From NCBI GenBank assembly GCA_016744775.1, contig JADGDS010000007.1, positions 184,890 to 235,132 on the forward strand: a stretch of DNA of 50,243 nucleotides, read 5' to 3'. The translations under genes and the position numbers were made by a program. This stretch comes from Candidatus Marithrix sp. GTDB taxonomy: Bacteria; Pseudomonadota; Gammaproteobacteria; Beggiatoales; Beggiatoaceae. The notes under the pieces were generated by a model that made no database searches, was not told the origin of the DNA, and saw only the letters and a program-made list of their open reading frames with translations. Below are positions 1 to 13,140 of the stretch, one piece after another; the first letter of the stretch is position 1; each line of letters begins with the position of its first letter.

Positions 1-2702
<2,702 letters not shown>

Positions 2703-2795
2703 TATAACACCCAAAGGTTTTGGTGTTATGAAGAATGTGATAAGATCAATATTCCTAATTGTTTTTTAGTTGGTATTTAAACCAACGCACCGTTT
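2703..2795 (+). other. 23S-5S internal transcribed spacer
   Basis: This is the short spacer between 23S and 5S rRNA. It contains a hairpin (ATAACACC at 2704-2711 pairing with GGTGTTAT at 2722-2729) of the kind that serves as a processing stem just past the 23S 3' end, and a small TTGGT/ACCAA stem before 5S. No tRNA gene is present in this spacer. Confidence 0.7.
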
Positions 2796-2914
2796 TTTCT
2801 GGCGGCCATAGCAAGTGTGAACCACCCGATTCCATCTCGAACTCGGTAGTGAAACCACTTAGCGCCGATGATAGTATGGGGTCTCCCCATGTGAAAGTAG
2901 GACACTGCCAGAAA
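2796..2914 (+). rRNA. 5S ribosomal RNA
   Basis: The stretch begins with CTGGCGGCCATAGC and ends with ACTGCCAG. The two ends pair as the 5S terminal stem (TTTCTGGC with GCCAGAAA). Internal blocks typical of gammaproteobacterial 5S are visible: CCCGATTCCATCTCGAACTC, GAAACCACTTAGCGCCGATG and GGGGTCTCCCCATG. Exact ends are estimated from the terminal helix. It is the last gene of the rRNA operon. Confidence 0.95.
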
Positions 2915-2923
2915 TTCAAATTC

Positions 2924-2957
2924 AACCTCCATCAGTATGTACTGATGGAGGTTTTTT
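2924..2957 (+). terminator. rRNA operon intrinsic terminator
   Basis: A perfect 14-bp stem (2924-2937 with 2940-2953) with a two-base loop is followed by a run of T residues to 2957. It lies 10 bases after the 5S gene, which is where an rRNA operon terminator is expected. Confidence 0.92.
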
Positions 2958-2983
2958 ATTGCCTGTAGAAAAGTGATAATAAG

Positions 2984-3008
2984 GAATTCAAAGCTAGGCT
3001 TTGAATTC
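2984..3008. terminator. Inverted repeat between the rRNA operon and the histidine kinase
   Basis: Perfect 11-bp arms (GAATTCAAAGC at 2984-2994, GCTTTGAATTC at 2998-3008) enclose a TAG loop. It sits nine bases past the stop of the minus-strand kinase gene, so it may end that transcript, but no strong T-run follows on the minus strand. A role as a transcription end is inferred from position only. Confidence 0.45.
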
Positions 3009-3016
3009 TATTTCTA

Positions 3017-4438
3017 TTAGAGTAATGAGTTAATATTATTCAATAAGGTATGTAAATTTAAAGGCTTAGTTAAATACTGGTTTGCTCCTGCTTCTAAGGT
3101 ACGTTCTTTGTCACCGGGTATTATAAGTGCTGTCATAGCAATTATTGGTATTGTTTGGTTATACTTTCTAATTTGATGAATGGCTTCTAGCCCATTCATG
3201 GCTGGCATTTGAAGATCCATTAAAATAATATCTGCTTGTACTTCTTTTGTTTTTTCAATTGCTTGAATTCCGTTACCTGCAATTATGATATGATCTGTTA
3301 TTGTTTCGAGAAAGTCAGATAATATCTGAATAATCTTTGGATTATCATCTACTATTAATATAGTAGCATTAGAAATAATTTGTGGTGATTGTTTCATATG
3401 ATCTGGATTTATTTCTTTCCAAGGTAAAGAAACGGTGAATTTACTGCCTTTATCTATTTGACTTTTTACATATATACTACCACCATGTAATTCAGTTAAA
3501 CGATATACCAAGGATAAACCTAAGCCAGTTCCTTCATGGGCTCTATTTAAACCACCATCAATTTGTACAAAAGGTTTGAATAGAAATTCCATATCTTTTT
3601 CGGCAATTCCCATACCTGTGTCTGAGACAGTAATATTAACAATATTTTGTTCAATATCACCTACAATTTCTAAATTAATTGTTCCTCCTTTAGGAGTAAA
3701 TTTAACAGCATTACTTAATAAGTTAAGTAAAATTTGCTTTAAATAGCGTTCATCTGCTTGAATTATATTGACTTCATTATCATAGTTTGATAAGGTTTTT
3801 AAACGTTTTTTTACTGCCAATTGTCTAATTAGACGTAAACAAAGCTGAGAAATGCTGGGAACTGATACAGGTATTATATCTAGTTTAACCTTGCCTGCTT
3901 CAATTTTTGCTAAGTCAAGAATGTCATTAATTAGAGATAATAAATGACGACCACTTTCTTCAATGGTATGAACTGATTTGGTTTGTTTTTCATCAAGATT
4001 GCCATAGATACCTTCTTGTAACATTTCGGACATTCCTAAAATTGCATTTAGTGGTGTACGTAATTCGTGACTCATATTTGCAAGAAATTCATCTTTGAGA
4101 CGAGCAGCACGGGCTAATTCTGCATTGGCTGTTGTTAATTCAGCGGTACGTTCTTTGACTCGTTGTGCTAATGATGCGCGTTCTTTATCTAAGATTTCTA
4201 ATGTTTCTATTCGTTCTTGTAAACTGTGCTCAATTTCTATAATTACAGGGCGCAGTAGGTATAATCCTATTAGGATTAAAGTGATTAGAATAGCAATAGT
4301 TAAAATTAAGGATATGATAGAGCTAATATGTATAACATAGTTTGCTATGGTCAATATGGCTACTAGAAACAGAGAAAGAGTACAGAGCTTTGAAAAGCGG
4401 CTCAATAAATGTTTTGATATAGTGGTTGTTTGTCTCAT
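3017..4438 (-). CDS. Hybrid sensor histidine kinase with C-terminal receiver domain
   Basis: This 473-residue membrane kinase has two adjacent hydrophobic segments (about residues 20-65) with almost no periplasmic loop, a charged coiled-coil stretch (70-115), a HisKA domain with the phospho-acceptor His124 in SHELRTPL, an ATPase domain with an N-box (NLLSNAVKFTP), a G1 box (DTGMGI) and a G2 box (GTGLGLSLV), and a receiver domain from about 358 with DD near the start, acceptor Asp408 (LMDLQMP) and Lys458 (TKPL). No separate sensory domain is seen, so the signal is probably membrane-derived or comes from a partner protein. There is no dedicated response regulator or output domain beside it. It is divergent from yicC, with which the start regions nearly touch. 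The stimulus is unknown. Confidence 0.92.
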   Translation of the reverse strand: MRQTTTISKHLLSRFSKLCTLSLFLVAILTIANYVIHISSIISLILTIAILITLILIGLYLLRPVIIEIEHSLQERIETLEILDKERASLAQRVKERTAELTTANAELARAARLKDEFLANMSHELRTPLNAILGMSEMLQEGIYGNLDEKQTKSVHTIEESGRHLLSLINDILDLAKIEAGKVKLDIIPVSVPSISQLCLRLIRQLAVKKRLKTLSNYDNEVNIIQADERYLKQILLNLLSNAVKFTPKGGTINLEIVGDIEQNIVNITVSDTGMGIAEKDMEFLFKPFVQIDGGLNRAHEGTGLGLSLVYRLTELHGGSIYVKSQIDKGSKFTVSLPWKEINPDHMKQSPQIISNATILIVDDNPKIIQILSDFLETITDHIIIAGNGIQAIEKTKEVQADIILMDLQMPAMNGLEAIHQIRKYNQTIPIIAMTALIIPGDKERTLEAGANQYLTKPLNLHTLLNNINSLL

Positions 4439-4468
4439 TTTTACCTATTTAGTTTAAAGGAATATTTT

Positions 4469-5332
4469 ATGATTTGCAGTATGACTGCATTTGCACGTTT
4501 TGACCAACAAGAAAGTTGGGGTCAGATTTGTTGGGAATTACGTTCAGTTAATCATCGTTATTTGGATATTTGTATTCGTCTTCCTGATGATTGTCGTCGT
4601 TTAGAAATTAAAATACGTGAACATATTCAACAATACTTGAAACGTGGTAAAGTAGATTGTACTTTATATTTTCAATCTAATCAAAATGAAAATGTTAAAT
4701 TACATATTAATCAAACACTAGCACAACAATTATGCCAAGCTACAAAGGAGATTAATAATCTTACTGGTAATGATAGTTTACCTGGTGCCTTAGATATATT
4801 AGCTTGGCCCGGGGTATTAGAAACCGAGACGGTGGATGTTGATACTATTTCTGAAACTATAATTATGCTCTTTCAGAAGGCTTTAGAACAGTTAATTGAA
4901 CATAGAGAACGTGAAGGGGCGCAATTAGGACTGTTTATTGAACAACGTTGTGTGGCAATTTTGGATCAAATAGAGCAAATTCGTAATGAGTTACCCATGA
5001 TTTTGCAGACTCAACGTGAACGTTTAGAAAAACGTTTAACTGAATTAGTTGAAATAAATAGTGAGCGGCTAGAACAAGAAATGATCGTTTTAGCACAAAA
5101 AATGGATGTGGCGGAGGAGTTGGATCGTATAGAAACTCATATTGCAGAAATACGTAAAATTTTAAATGAGAAAAAAGTAGTGGGGCGACGCTTAGATTTT
5201 TTAGTGCAAGAATTACATCGTGAGGCTAATACTTTGGGAGCAAAATCTAATCATATTAATACTTCTCATCATGCTATTGAATTAAAGGTGTTGATTGAAC
5301 AAATGCGTGAGCAGACACAAAATATTGAATAA
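4469..5332 (+). CDS. yicC: YicC/YloC family endoribonuclease
   Basis: This is a member of the YicC/YloC family, shown in other bacteria to act as RNases in RNA turnover. The start is placed at 4469 because MICSMTAFAR matches the usual family N-terminus (MIxSMTAFAR) and AAAGGA lies eight bases upstream; an in-frame ATG at 4430 would add 13 atypical residues. The product is 287 residues, the normal family length. The C-terminal family signature HREANTLGAKS is present and is followed by an acidic end. It sits nine bases upstream of gmk, an arrangement also seen in other gammaproteobacteria, so co-transcription is likely. Confidence 0.9.
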   Translation: MICSMTAFARFDQQESWGQICWELRSVNHRYLDICIRLPDDCRRLEIKIREHIQQYLKRGKVDCTLYFQSNQNENVKLHINQTLAQQLCQATKEINNLTGNDSLPGALDILAWPGVLETETVDVDTISETIIMLFQKALEQLIEHREREGAQLGLFIEQRCVAILDQIEQIRNELPMILQTQRERLEKRLTELVEINSERLEQEMIVLAQKMDVAEELDRIETHIAEIRKILNEKKVVGRRLDFLVQELHREANTLGAKSNHINTSHHAIELKVLIEQMREQTQNIE

Positions 5333-6905
<1,573 letters not shown>

Positions 6906-6919
6906 TTTTGAAAAAAGTT

Positions 6920-6949
6920 TTGATTTTTTGATGAATGATTTGTTATAAT
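6920..6949 (+). promoter_or_regulatory. Predicted sigma-70 promoter of tRNA-Leu
   Basis: A TTGATT hexamer (6920-6925) and TATAAT (6944-6949) are separated by 18 bases. The -10 ends 13 bases before the mature tRNA start, so transcription would begin only a few bases upstream of the tRNA. The call rests on consensus match and position. Confidence 0.6.
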
Positions 6950-6962
6950 AGTTATCTTTAAT

Positions 6963-7046
6963 GCCGGGGTGGCGAAACTGGTAGACGCGCCAGATTCAAA
7001 ATCTGGTGGTGGCAACACCGTGTCGGTTCGAGTCCGACCCTCGGTA
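6963..7046 (+). tRNA. tRNA-Leu (anticodon CAA)
   Basis: This 84-base gene folds as a class II tRNA: acceptor strand GCCGGGG pairs with CCTCGGT, the anticodon stem CCAGA/TCTGG encloses the loop TTCAAAA with anticodon CAA, a long variable arm (TGGTGGCAACACC region) follows, and the T arm is GTCGG-TTCGAGT-CCGAC. The discriminator is A, as expected for leucine. The 3' CCA is not encoded (GTAA follows), so it must be added by the CCA-adding enzyme. Confidence 0.95.
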
Positions 7047-7196
7047 GTAAATTTCCATATACATTTCTGATAATTCCCTTCTTTTAGGACTTGCTAAATA
7101 ATGGCATAAAATTAGCGTTGTTTAATTATTCATTATTTATAATAAAGTCTTTTTATAGTTATTCTAGGATGACGCAATTCCATATCAATTTTTAGT

Positions 7197-7874
7197 ATGT
7201 TTATTGAATATACCTTTACCATGGATGATGGTAAGGTTTTAGAGTATTTTGTTAATTTTGAGAGACCTCGTCAAGCTATTTTAGATAAAAAATTGTATCC
7301 AGCTTGGACAACATTAGGTTTTCATCAATGTTCTAATTGTCCTTTAAAACAAGAGGAGTATTCACATTGTCCTGTCGCAATTGATTCTCATGATATTATT
7401 TTAGGGTTTAAAGAGATTCTTTCTTGTAAAGAAGTTGATATTCATGTAAGAACTCCAGAGCGTGAATATTTTAAACGTACTGATGCTCAAACTGGTTTGA
7501 GAGCTTTAATTGGGTTTGTGATGGCTAGTAGTGCTTGTCCATTGCTGTCTCATTTACGTGGTATGGCGTTTTATCATTTGCCATTTGCGTCGCTTGATGA
7601 AACTGTTTATCGTATGGCTTCATCTTATTTGTTAGATCAATATTATATTTATCAAAAGGATGGTGATTTTGATTTAGAATTTGCTGGTTTGAAGCAACGT
7701 TTTAAGGAGGTTCAAACTTTGAATTATCATTTTTTAGAACGTATTCGCGCTGCTTGTGATGCTGATTCTAATTTAAATGTGTTGGCAACATTGTTTACTA
7801 TTTCTTCTATGTTATCTTTGTCTTTAGAGAAACATTTGAAAGATATGGAATATTTATTTAATAAAGGCGTATAG
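7197..7874 (+). CDS. Conserved-looking hypothetical protein with a Cys cluster
   Basis: I cannot assign a family to this 225-residue protein. There is no signal peptide or membrane segment. It has a strand-rich N-terminus (IEYTFTMDDGKVLEYFVNF), a cysteine cluster C45-x2-C48-x9-C58 (HQCSNCP and SHCP) that could hold a metal or iron-sulfur centre, an SSACP motif near residue 112, and a helical C-terminal half rich in aromatic residues. The start at 7197 has no clear ribosome-binding site. Its 3' end overlaps the convergent HAD gene by 21 bases. It reads as a real gene from its length, even codon use and domain-like structure, but its role is unknown. Confidence 0.7.
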   Translation: MFIEYTFTMDDGKVLEYFVNFERPRQAILDKKLYPAWTTLGFHQCSNCPLKQEEYSHCPVAIDSHDIILGFKEILSCKEVDIHVRTPEREYFKRTDAQTGLRALIGFVMASSACPLLSHLRGMAFYHLPFASLDETVYRMASSYLLDQYYIYQKDGDFDLEFAGLKQRFKEVQTLNYHFLERIRAACDADSNLNVLATLFTISSMLSLSLEKHLKDMEYLFNKGV

Positions 7875-8417
7875 TTGTATTATAGCACGTTCTAAAAATC
7901 TTAAACTGATAAAGAATGGTGTTAATTTATAAGGTTTGCTAATATACGTGACTGGTATTTTTGCAATGCAAGCGGCTAAACATCCTGTTAATAAGCGATC
8001 ATCAAATAACATTATTTTTTGATTGTTTTTACCTGTTAAAGCGATTATTTTGTTTAATCCGTCTGGATAAGGTTTTTTTTTCACTTCGGTTATGAAGTCA
8101 ATTCCATAAGATTTAAAATAGGCAATACGTTTTTGCATTGGTTTATTTGATAATATAAAAATATTTTTTGCACCAAAAAGTTTTATAGATTCATTTAACC
8201 AATTGTCTAATTCTTGGTTGGGATAAGTTTTTCCATGAGCGGCTAATACGCCGTCAAAGTCAAGTGCTAATATTTCAATTCCTTGTTGTTTTAAGGCTGA
8301 AGGTGAAATTTGATTTAATTGAACCTTGGATGGGCTGCGACGATAAATATCTAATAAAACAGCGCGATATTTATACGTCATAATTAAAGAAAAGTATATG
8401 CGTTTCAGTAATACCAT
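7854..8417 (-). CDS. HAD superfamily (IIIA, YqeG-like) phosphatase
   Basis: This 187-residue cytoplasmic protein carries the HAD motifs in order: motif I LDFDGVL with Asp53 and Asp55, motif II ILSNKP, a lysine in the KKKPYPDG stretch and motif IV MLFDDRLLTG. The spacing and the absence of a large cap resemble YqeG-type phosphatases, a group that includes mitochondrial phosphatidylglycerophosphate phosphatase GEP4. Substrate is therefore only a guess. The first possible start is two bases after the upstream gene's stop and lacks a clear ribosome-binding site; Met13 (8381) is an alternative start closer to the family N-terminus. The two minus-strand genes here are probably co-transcribed. Confidence 0.78.
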   Translation of the reverse strand: MVLLKRIYFSLIMTYKYRAVLLDIYRRSPSKVQLNQISPSALKQQGIEILALDFDGVLAAHGKTYPNQELDNWLNESIKLFGAKNIFILSNKPMQKRIAYFKSYGIDFITEVKKKPYPDGLNKIIALTGKNNQKIMLFDDRLLTGCLAACIAKIPVTYISKPYKLTPFFISLRFLERAIIQLYAFIK

Positions 8418-8419
8418 GT

Positions 8420-8836
8420 TTAATTAATCGCAGAATACCATTTTGAGCCAAATAGTCCGCCTTCTTTAGCTTGCCAGCCGTTGGTTTCCATAATATGTTT
8501 GAGTCTTCTTTTTAGTTCTGGTTCTGGCATTTTGCCTTTGGTTAGCTTTTTGAATATTGTGAGCGCGTCTTCAAATTCTTTTTTATCTACTTTGCCGTCG
8601 CTTGCAAAGGTTTCTAAGGTGTCTTTAACATGATCTTCAGCTTCTCGTTCTAATACCCATCCTTTTTCTGTTACTACTTGTTGTATTAGCGATAGGCTTT
8701 CTTCGACGCTGATTTCATTTTTTATACCCACTTCTACAATACGTTTTTCTTCTTGACGATCAATATATTGATCATCAAAGGCTTGACCTTTAATAAATTC
8801 AATGAATTGTTGTTTGATTTCTTCTGAAACAGTCAT
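8420..8836 (-). CDS. Hypothetical small helical acidic protein
   Basis: This 138-residue soluble protein is rich in Glu and Lys, predicted to be nearly all helical, and has no signal peptide, membrane segment or cysteine. A stretch ASDGKVDKKEFEDAL (around residue 85) resembles the helical TerB/EF-hand-like proteins in style, but not enough to assign a family. It ends with a small hydrophobic, aromatic tail (GGLFGSKWYSAIN). It lies upstream of the HAD phosphatase with a two-base gap and is divergent from recA. Confidence 0.6.
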   Translation of the reverse strand: MTVSEEIKQQFIEFIKGQAFDDQYIDRQEEKRIVEVGIKNEISVEESLSLIQQVVTEKGWVLEREAEDHVKDTLETFASDGKVDKKEFEDALTIFKKLTKGKMPEPELKRRLKHIMETNGWQAKEGGLFGSKWYSAIN

Positions 8837-8943
8837 GTTATGTTCCTAATAAGATTATGAATATTTTGTATTGTATAACAGGTGAAATAATGTTTCAAGT
8901 TATATAATTTTATATTGTTCTAAGGTGTTGAAATTTAATTCAT

Positions 8944-8983
8944 TTTACTTTGGTAAATATGTGTTTTTTTACTTGGAAAAAGT
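8944..8983 (+). promoter_or_regulatory. Inverted repeats upstream of the recA promoter
   Basis: Two short palindromes precede recA: TTTAC-TTTG-GTAAA at 8944-8957, and ACTT-GGAAA-AAGT at 8971-8983, which overlaps the -35 element. They could be operators. No canonical gammaproteobacterial LexA box (CTGT-N8-ACAG) is present between 8840 and 9041, so SOS control of recA would need a divergent LexA site or may be absent. Confidence 0.35.
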
Positions 8984-9001
8984 CGTGTTTTTTGGTATAA
9001 T
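8973..9001 (+). promoter_or_regulatory. Predicted recA promoter
   Basis: TTGGAA (8973-8978) and TATAAT (8996-9001) are separated by 17 bases, a near-consensus sigma-70 arrangement 40 bases upstream of the recA start codon. A ribosome-binding site (GGAAG) follows at about 9030. Confidence 0.75.
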
Positions 9002-9041
9002 ATTGATTATAAATTAGTTAGTTAAAATCGGAAGAAGATAT

Positions 9042-10103
9042 ATGGATGACAATAAAAAACAGGCTTTAGCCACAACGCTTAAACAAATAGAAAAACAGTT
9101 TGGTAAAGGGGCAGTTATGCGTTTAGATGATGTTGCCGAAAATCTTAAGGATATTGAAACAGTTTCAACTGGTTCTTTGGGTTTAGATATAGCTTTAGGT
9201 GTTGGTGGTTTACCAATGGGGCGTGTTATTGAAATATTTGGACCAGAATCTTCTGGTAAAACGACATTAACTTTGCAAGTAGCGGCTGAGGTTCAAAAAA
9301 AGGGTGGTTTAGTTGCGTTTATAGATGCTGAACATGCTCTTGATAGTCATTATGCTGAGAAAATTGGTGTACAAGTGACAGATTTATATCTTTCGCAACC
9401 TAATAGTGGTGAAGAGGCTTTAGAAATTACTGATACTTTGGTTCGTTCTGGTACTTTTGATTTGGTTATTATTGATTCTGTAGCGGCTCTGACACCTAAA
9501 GCGGAAATTGAGGGTGAGATGGGTGATTCTCATATGGGTTTGCAAGCGCGTTTAATGTCACAGGCTTTACGTAAACTGACTGCTAATATAAATCGTACTA
9601 ATACTTTGGTAATTTTTATTAATCAGATTAGAATGAAAATAGGGGTTATGTTTGGTTCTCCTGAAACTACTACTGGTGGTAATGCTTTAAAGTTTTATTC
9701 GAGTGTACGTCTTGATATACGTCGTATTGGGGCGGTTAAGCGTAGTGATGAAATAATTGGTAATGAAACGCGCGTTAAGGTTTTAAAAAATAAGGTGGCT
9801 CCTCCTTTTAAAGAGGTGATATTTGATATTTTGTATGGTGAGGGTATTTCTCATGAAAGTGAATTAATTGAGCTAGGTGCTAAGCATGAGATTATTGATA
9901 AGGCTGGAGCGTGGTATAGTTATCAGGGTAATAAGATTGGTCAGGGTAAGGAAAATGTGCGTAAGTATTTAAAAGAAAATAAGGATGTTGCACTTACTAT
10001 TGAACAACAAATCCGTGATAAGTTATTGCCTAAAGAGGATGCTGTAGAAGATAAAAAGCAGGAATCGTCTAAAAAAACTACCGCTAACAGTAGTAAAAAA
10101 TGA
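9042..10103 (+). CDS. recA: Recombinase RecA
   Basis: RecA forms nucleoprotein filaments on single-stranded DNA, drives strand exchange and stimulates LexA self-cleavage. At 353 residues it has the usual length. The Walker A motif is GPESSGKT (67-74), Walker B lies in [11 protein letters not shown], and the L2 loop region includes [17 protein letters not shown] and NKVAPPFK. The C-terminus is Lys- and Ser-rich rather than strongly acidic, a local variation. The stop codon overlaps the recX start by four bases, and the recA-recX-alaS order is common in gammaproteobacteria. Confidence 0.98.
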   Translation: MDDNKKQALATTLKQIEKQFGKGAVMRLDDVAENLKDIETVSTGSLGLDIALGVGGLPMGRVIEIFGPESSGKTTLTLQVAAEVQKKGGLVAFIDAEHALDSHYAEKIGVQVTDLYLSQPNSGEEALEITDTLVRSGTFDLVIIDSVAALTPKAEIEGEMGDSHMGLQARLMSQALRKLTANINRTNTLVIFINQIRMKIGVMFGSPETTTGGNALKFYSSVRLDIRRIGAVKRSDEIIGNETRVKVLKNKVAPPFKEVIFDILYGEGISHESELIELGAKHEIIDKAGAWYSYQGNKIGQGKENVRKYLKENKDVALTIEQQIRDKLLPKEDAVEDKKQESSKKTTANSSKK

Positions 10104-10540
10104 AGATTACGCCTTCTTCGCTGACGCAGGCGCGTTATTGTGCGATGGAGTATTTGGCAAGACGTGAACACGCTAGTTTAGAGTTGAGTAATAAGCTAGC
10201 GCGAAAGGGTTTTGATGCGGATGTCATTGATTCTGTGTTGGTTAAGTTACAAGCGGATAATTTGTTAAATGATGAGCGTTTTGTTGAGGCTTATGTACGT
10301 CATCGGGCAAATAAGGGTTTTGGTCCATTGCATATTAGGCAGGAGTTGCAGAAGCGCGGTATTAATGGGGATGTAATAAATGTTGATGATCCAAATTGGA
10401 TTAAATCCGCTTGTAAGGCACGAGAAAAGCGTTTTGGTAATTTATTGCCGAAATTGAAGTCTGATGAGGTTAAGCAATTTCGTTTTTTACAGTATCGTGG
10501 TTTTACTTTTTCTCAAATTGAAGCTGTATTTAGAGGTTAA
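10100..10540 (+). CDS. recX: Regulatory protein RecX
   Basis: RecX caps RecA filaments and limits recombination. The 146-residue protein has the three-helix repeat pattern of the family: [38 protein letters not shown] and the C-terminal [12 protein letters not shown]. It starts inside the recA stop (ATGA overlap), so translation is probably coupled. alaS begins five bases after its stop. Confidence 0.92.
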   Translation: MKITPSSLTQARYCAMEYLARREHASLELSNKLARKGFDADVIDSVLVKLQADNLLNDERFVEAYVRHRANKGFGPLHIRQELQKRGINGDVINVDDPNWIKSACKAREKRFGNLLPKLKSDEVKQFRFLQYRGFTFSQIEAVFRG

Positions 10541-10544
10541 TTGA

Positions 10545-13046
10545 ATGGTTAGCAGTGTTTCCGGTTTACGTGAGGCTTTTTTAGATTATTTTAGTTCTAA
10601 AGGGCATAAAATTATTTCTAGTAGCCCATTAGTTGCTGCCAATGATCCTAGTTTGTTGTTTGTAAACGCGGGAATGGTGCAGTTTAAGGATACTTTTTTA
10701 GGGGTTGAGCAGCGGGATTATAGGCGGGCTACTAGTTGTCAACGTTGTGTGCGAGCTGGTGGTAAGCATAATGATTTAGAAAATGTTGGTTATACAGCGC
10801 GTCATCATACTTTTTTTGAGATGTTGGGTAATTTTAGTTTTGGTGATTATTTTAAGCGTGAGGCTATTGGGTATGCTTGGGAGTTTTTAACTGAGGTTTT
10901 GAAATTACCGCCTGAGAAGTTGTGGGTAACTGTTTATGAGCAGGATGATGAGGCTGCTGATATTTGGTTAAAGGAATTGAAAGTTGATCCTAGCCGTTTT
11001 TCTCGTTGTGGTGAGAAGGATAATTTTTGGTCTATGGGGGATACTGGTCCTTGTGGTCCTTGTTCTGAAATCTTTTATGATCATGGTTCTGAGGTGGCTG
11101 GTGGTCCACCGGGCAGTGTTGATGAGGATGGTGATCGTTATATTGAGATTTGGAATTTGGTTTTTATGCAATATAACCGTGATTCAAAGGGTAATTTAAG
11201 TCCTTTGCCTAAGCCTTCTGTTGATACTGGTATGGGTTTGGAGCGGTTGGCGGCTGTGATGCAGGGGGTTCATAGTAATTATGAGATTGATTTATTTGAT
11301 AATTTAATTCGGGCGGTAGCGCGTTTGGCTGCTTGTGATGATTTGGGTAATAAGTCTTTGCGGGTGATTGCTGATCATATTCGTGCTTGTACCTTTTTGG
11401 TGGTTGATGGGGTTGTGCCTTCTAATGAGGGGCGAGGTTATGTGTTACGGCGTATTATTCGTCGCGCTATTCGTCATGGACATAAGTTAGGTTTGCGGGA
11501 GCCGTTTTTTTATCGTTTAGTTGAGCCGCTTCAAACCGCTTATTCTGAGTTAGGTAATAATAGGGCTTTAGTTGAGCGTATTTTGAAGCAGGAGGAGCAG
11601 CGATTTGATGAGACTTTAGATCGTGGTTTGGTTTTGTTGGATCGCGCTATTGCTGATTTGTCTGGTGATATAATTCCGGGTGATTTGGTGTTTAAGTTGT
11701 ATGATACTTATGGTTTTCCTACTGATTTGACTGCTGATATTGCGCGGGAGCGTAATTTAGAGTTGGATATGGCTGGTTTTGAGCTGGCTATGGCGGGACA
11801 GCGTGCGCGTAGTGGTGCTGCTAGTAAGTTTGAGGTGGTTGATACTATTGAACATATTGATTGTAAATCTGAGTTTACTGGTTATGATCAGTTAGTTGAT
11901 GATGCTGTAGTTAGTGCTTTGTTTGATAAGGGAATTGTGTTAGAACATACACCTTTTTATGCTGAGTCTGGTGGGCAAGTTGGTGATAAGGGTGTTTTAG
12001 TACAGGGTGATACTGTTTTTGAGGTGCTAGATACTAAAAAATTGGGACAAGCTCATGTTCATATTGGGGTTTTAAAGTCTGGTGATATTAAAGTTGGTGA
12101 TAAGTTAGCGGCTAAGGTTGACGCTAATGCTCGTAAAGATACTGCTAGAAATCATTCTGCTACTCATTTATTACATGCGGCTTTACGACAAATTTTGGGT
12201 GATCATGTAAAGCAAAAGGGTTCTTTGGTAAATTCTGATCGTTTGCGCTTTGATTTTTCTCATTTTGAGCCTGTTAGTTCTGAGCAGTTGGAAGCGATTG
12301 AGCGTTTAGTTAATGAACAAGTTGTGGCTGGTAATTTGGTAGAAACGCGCTTAATGTCATTGGAAGATGCTATGCAAGGCGGCGCGATGGCTTTGTTTGG
12401 TGAAAAGTATGATGAACAAGTACGTGTATTGTCTATAGGTGATTTTTCGACTGAGTTGTGCGGTGGTACTCATGTTAGTCATGTGGGTGAAATTGGTTTA
12501 TTTAAGATTGTTAGTGAAACTGGGGTGGCTGCTGGTGTACGACGGATTGAGGCGGTAACTGCTAATCGCGCTCTTGATTGGCTTGCAGAGTCTGAGAATA
12601 AGTTAGAAGAATCTATAGATGTATTAAAATCTAAAAATCGTAGCCTTGAGAAGGAAATTAGCCGTTTACAAGCTAAGTTGGCTAGCCAACAAGGTAGTAA
12701 TTTAGTTGATCAGGCGGTGGATGTTAATGGTATTAAGGTGTTAGCGGCGAATTTAGAAAATGTTAATGCTAAACAATTGCGCGAGACGCTTGATCAATTA
12801 AAAGGTAAATTTGAGAAAGCGGTAATTTTGTTGGCAAGCGTTAATGGGAATAAAATTTCATTGGTTGCTGGTGTGACTAAGAATATCACTGATAAAATTA
12901 AAGCGGGTGATTTAGTAAAGCATGTAGCGACACAAGTTGATGGTAAAGGTGGTGGGCGTGCTGATATGGCTCAGGGTGGGGGAAATAATCCTGCTAAGTT
13001 GAGTGAGGCTTTGGATAGTGTTCTTGAATGGGTGGTAGGTGCCTAG
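10545..13046 (+). CDS. alaS: Alanine--tRNA ligase
   Basis: AlaRS charges tRNA-Ala and edits mischarged Ser and Gly. The 833-residue product runs through the catalytic class II core ([33 protein letters not shown]), the tRNA-recognition helical domain, the editing domain with the zinc site ([13 protein letters not shown] plus CGGTH) and a C-terminal oligomerisation/C-Ala domain ending in [11 protein letters not shown]. It is about 40 residues shorter than the E. coli enzyme, mostly in the linker regions, with no key motif lost. It is the last gene of the recA-recX-alaS run. A decayed copy of its last 130 bases lies 3.2 kb downstream. Confidence 0.97.
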   Translation: MVSSVSGLREAFLDYFSSKGHKIISSSPLVAANDPSLLFVNAGMVQFKDTFLGVEQRDYRRATSCQRCVRAGGKHNDLENVGYTARHHTFFEMLGNFSFGDYFKREAIGYAWEFLTEVLKLPPEKLWVTVYEQDDEAADIWLKELKVDPSRFSRCGEKDNFWSMGDTGPCGPCSEIFYDHGSEVAGGPPGSVDEDGDRYIEIWNLVFMQYNRDSKGNLSPLPKPSVDTGMGLERLAAVMQGVHSNYEIDLFDNLIRAVARLAACDDLGNKSLRVIADHIRACTFLVVDGVVPSNEGRGYVLRRIIRRAIRHGHKLGLREPFFYRLVEPLQTAYSELGNNRALVERILKQEEQRFDETLDRGLVLLDRAIADLSGDIIPGDLVFKLYDTYGFPTDLTADIARERNLELDMAGFELAMAGQRARSGAASKFEVVDTIEHIDCKSEFTGYDQLVDDAVVSALFDKGIVLEHTPFYAESGGQVGDKGVLVQGDTVFEVLDTKKLGQAHVHIGVLKSGDIKVGDKLAAKVDANARKDTARNHSATHLLHAALRQILGDHVKQKGSLVNSDRLRFDFSHFEPVSSEQLEAIERLVNEQVVAGNLVETRLMSLEDAMQGGAMALFGEKYDEQVRVLSIGDFSTELCGGTHVSHVGEIGLFKIVSETGVAAGVRRIEAVTANRALDWLAESENKLEESIDVLKSKNRSLEKEISRLQAKLASQQGSNLVDQAVDVNGIKVLAANLENVNAKQLRETLDQLKGKFEKAVILLASVNGNKISLVAGVTKNITDKIKAGDLVKHVATQVDGKGGGRADMAQGGGNNPAKLSEALDSVLEWVVGA

Positions 13047-13060
13047 ACATAAGATAAAGC

Positions 13061-13086
13061 CCCCCATAACCCCCTTTAAGGGGGGA
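13061..13086. repeat. C-run/G-run palindrome after alaS
   Basis: CCCCC (13070-13074) pairs with GGGGG (13080-13085) across a TTTAA centre, with a further C-run just upstream. It directly follows the alaS stop and could act as a terminator, although no T-run follows. Palindromes of this C5-TTTAA-G6 type are dispersed in several AT-rich bacterial genomes; only one copy is seen here. Confidence 0.55.
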
Positions 13087-13140
13087 TTCCCTAAGCTGAC
13101 CTACCATGACTAATCAATAAAAATCTTAAGAGATTAAACA

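Noticed and set aside
8840..9041. LexA box upstream of recA
   Set aside because: No CTGT-N8-ACAG or close variant is present; only two short palindromes of unknown use.
9941..11199. Minus-strand and out-of-frame frames across recA, recX and alaS
   Set aside because: They are low-complexity shadows of conserved genes.
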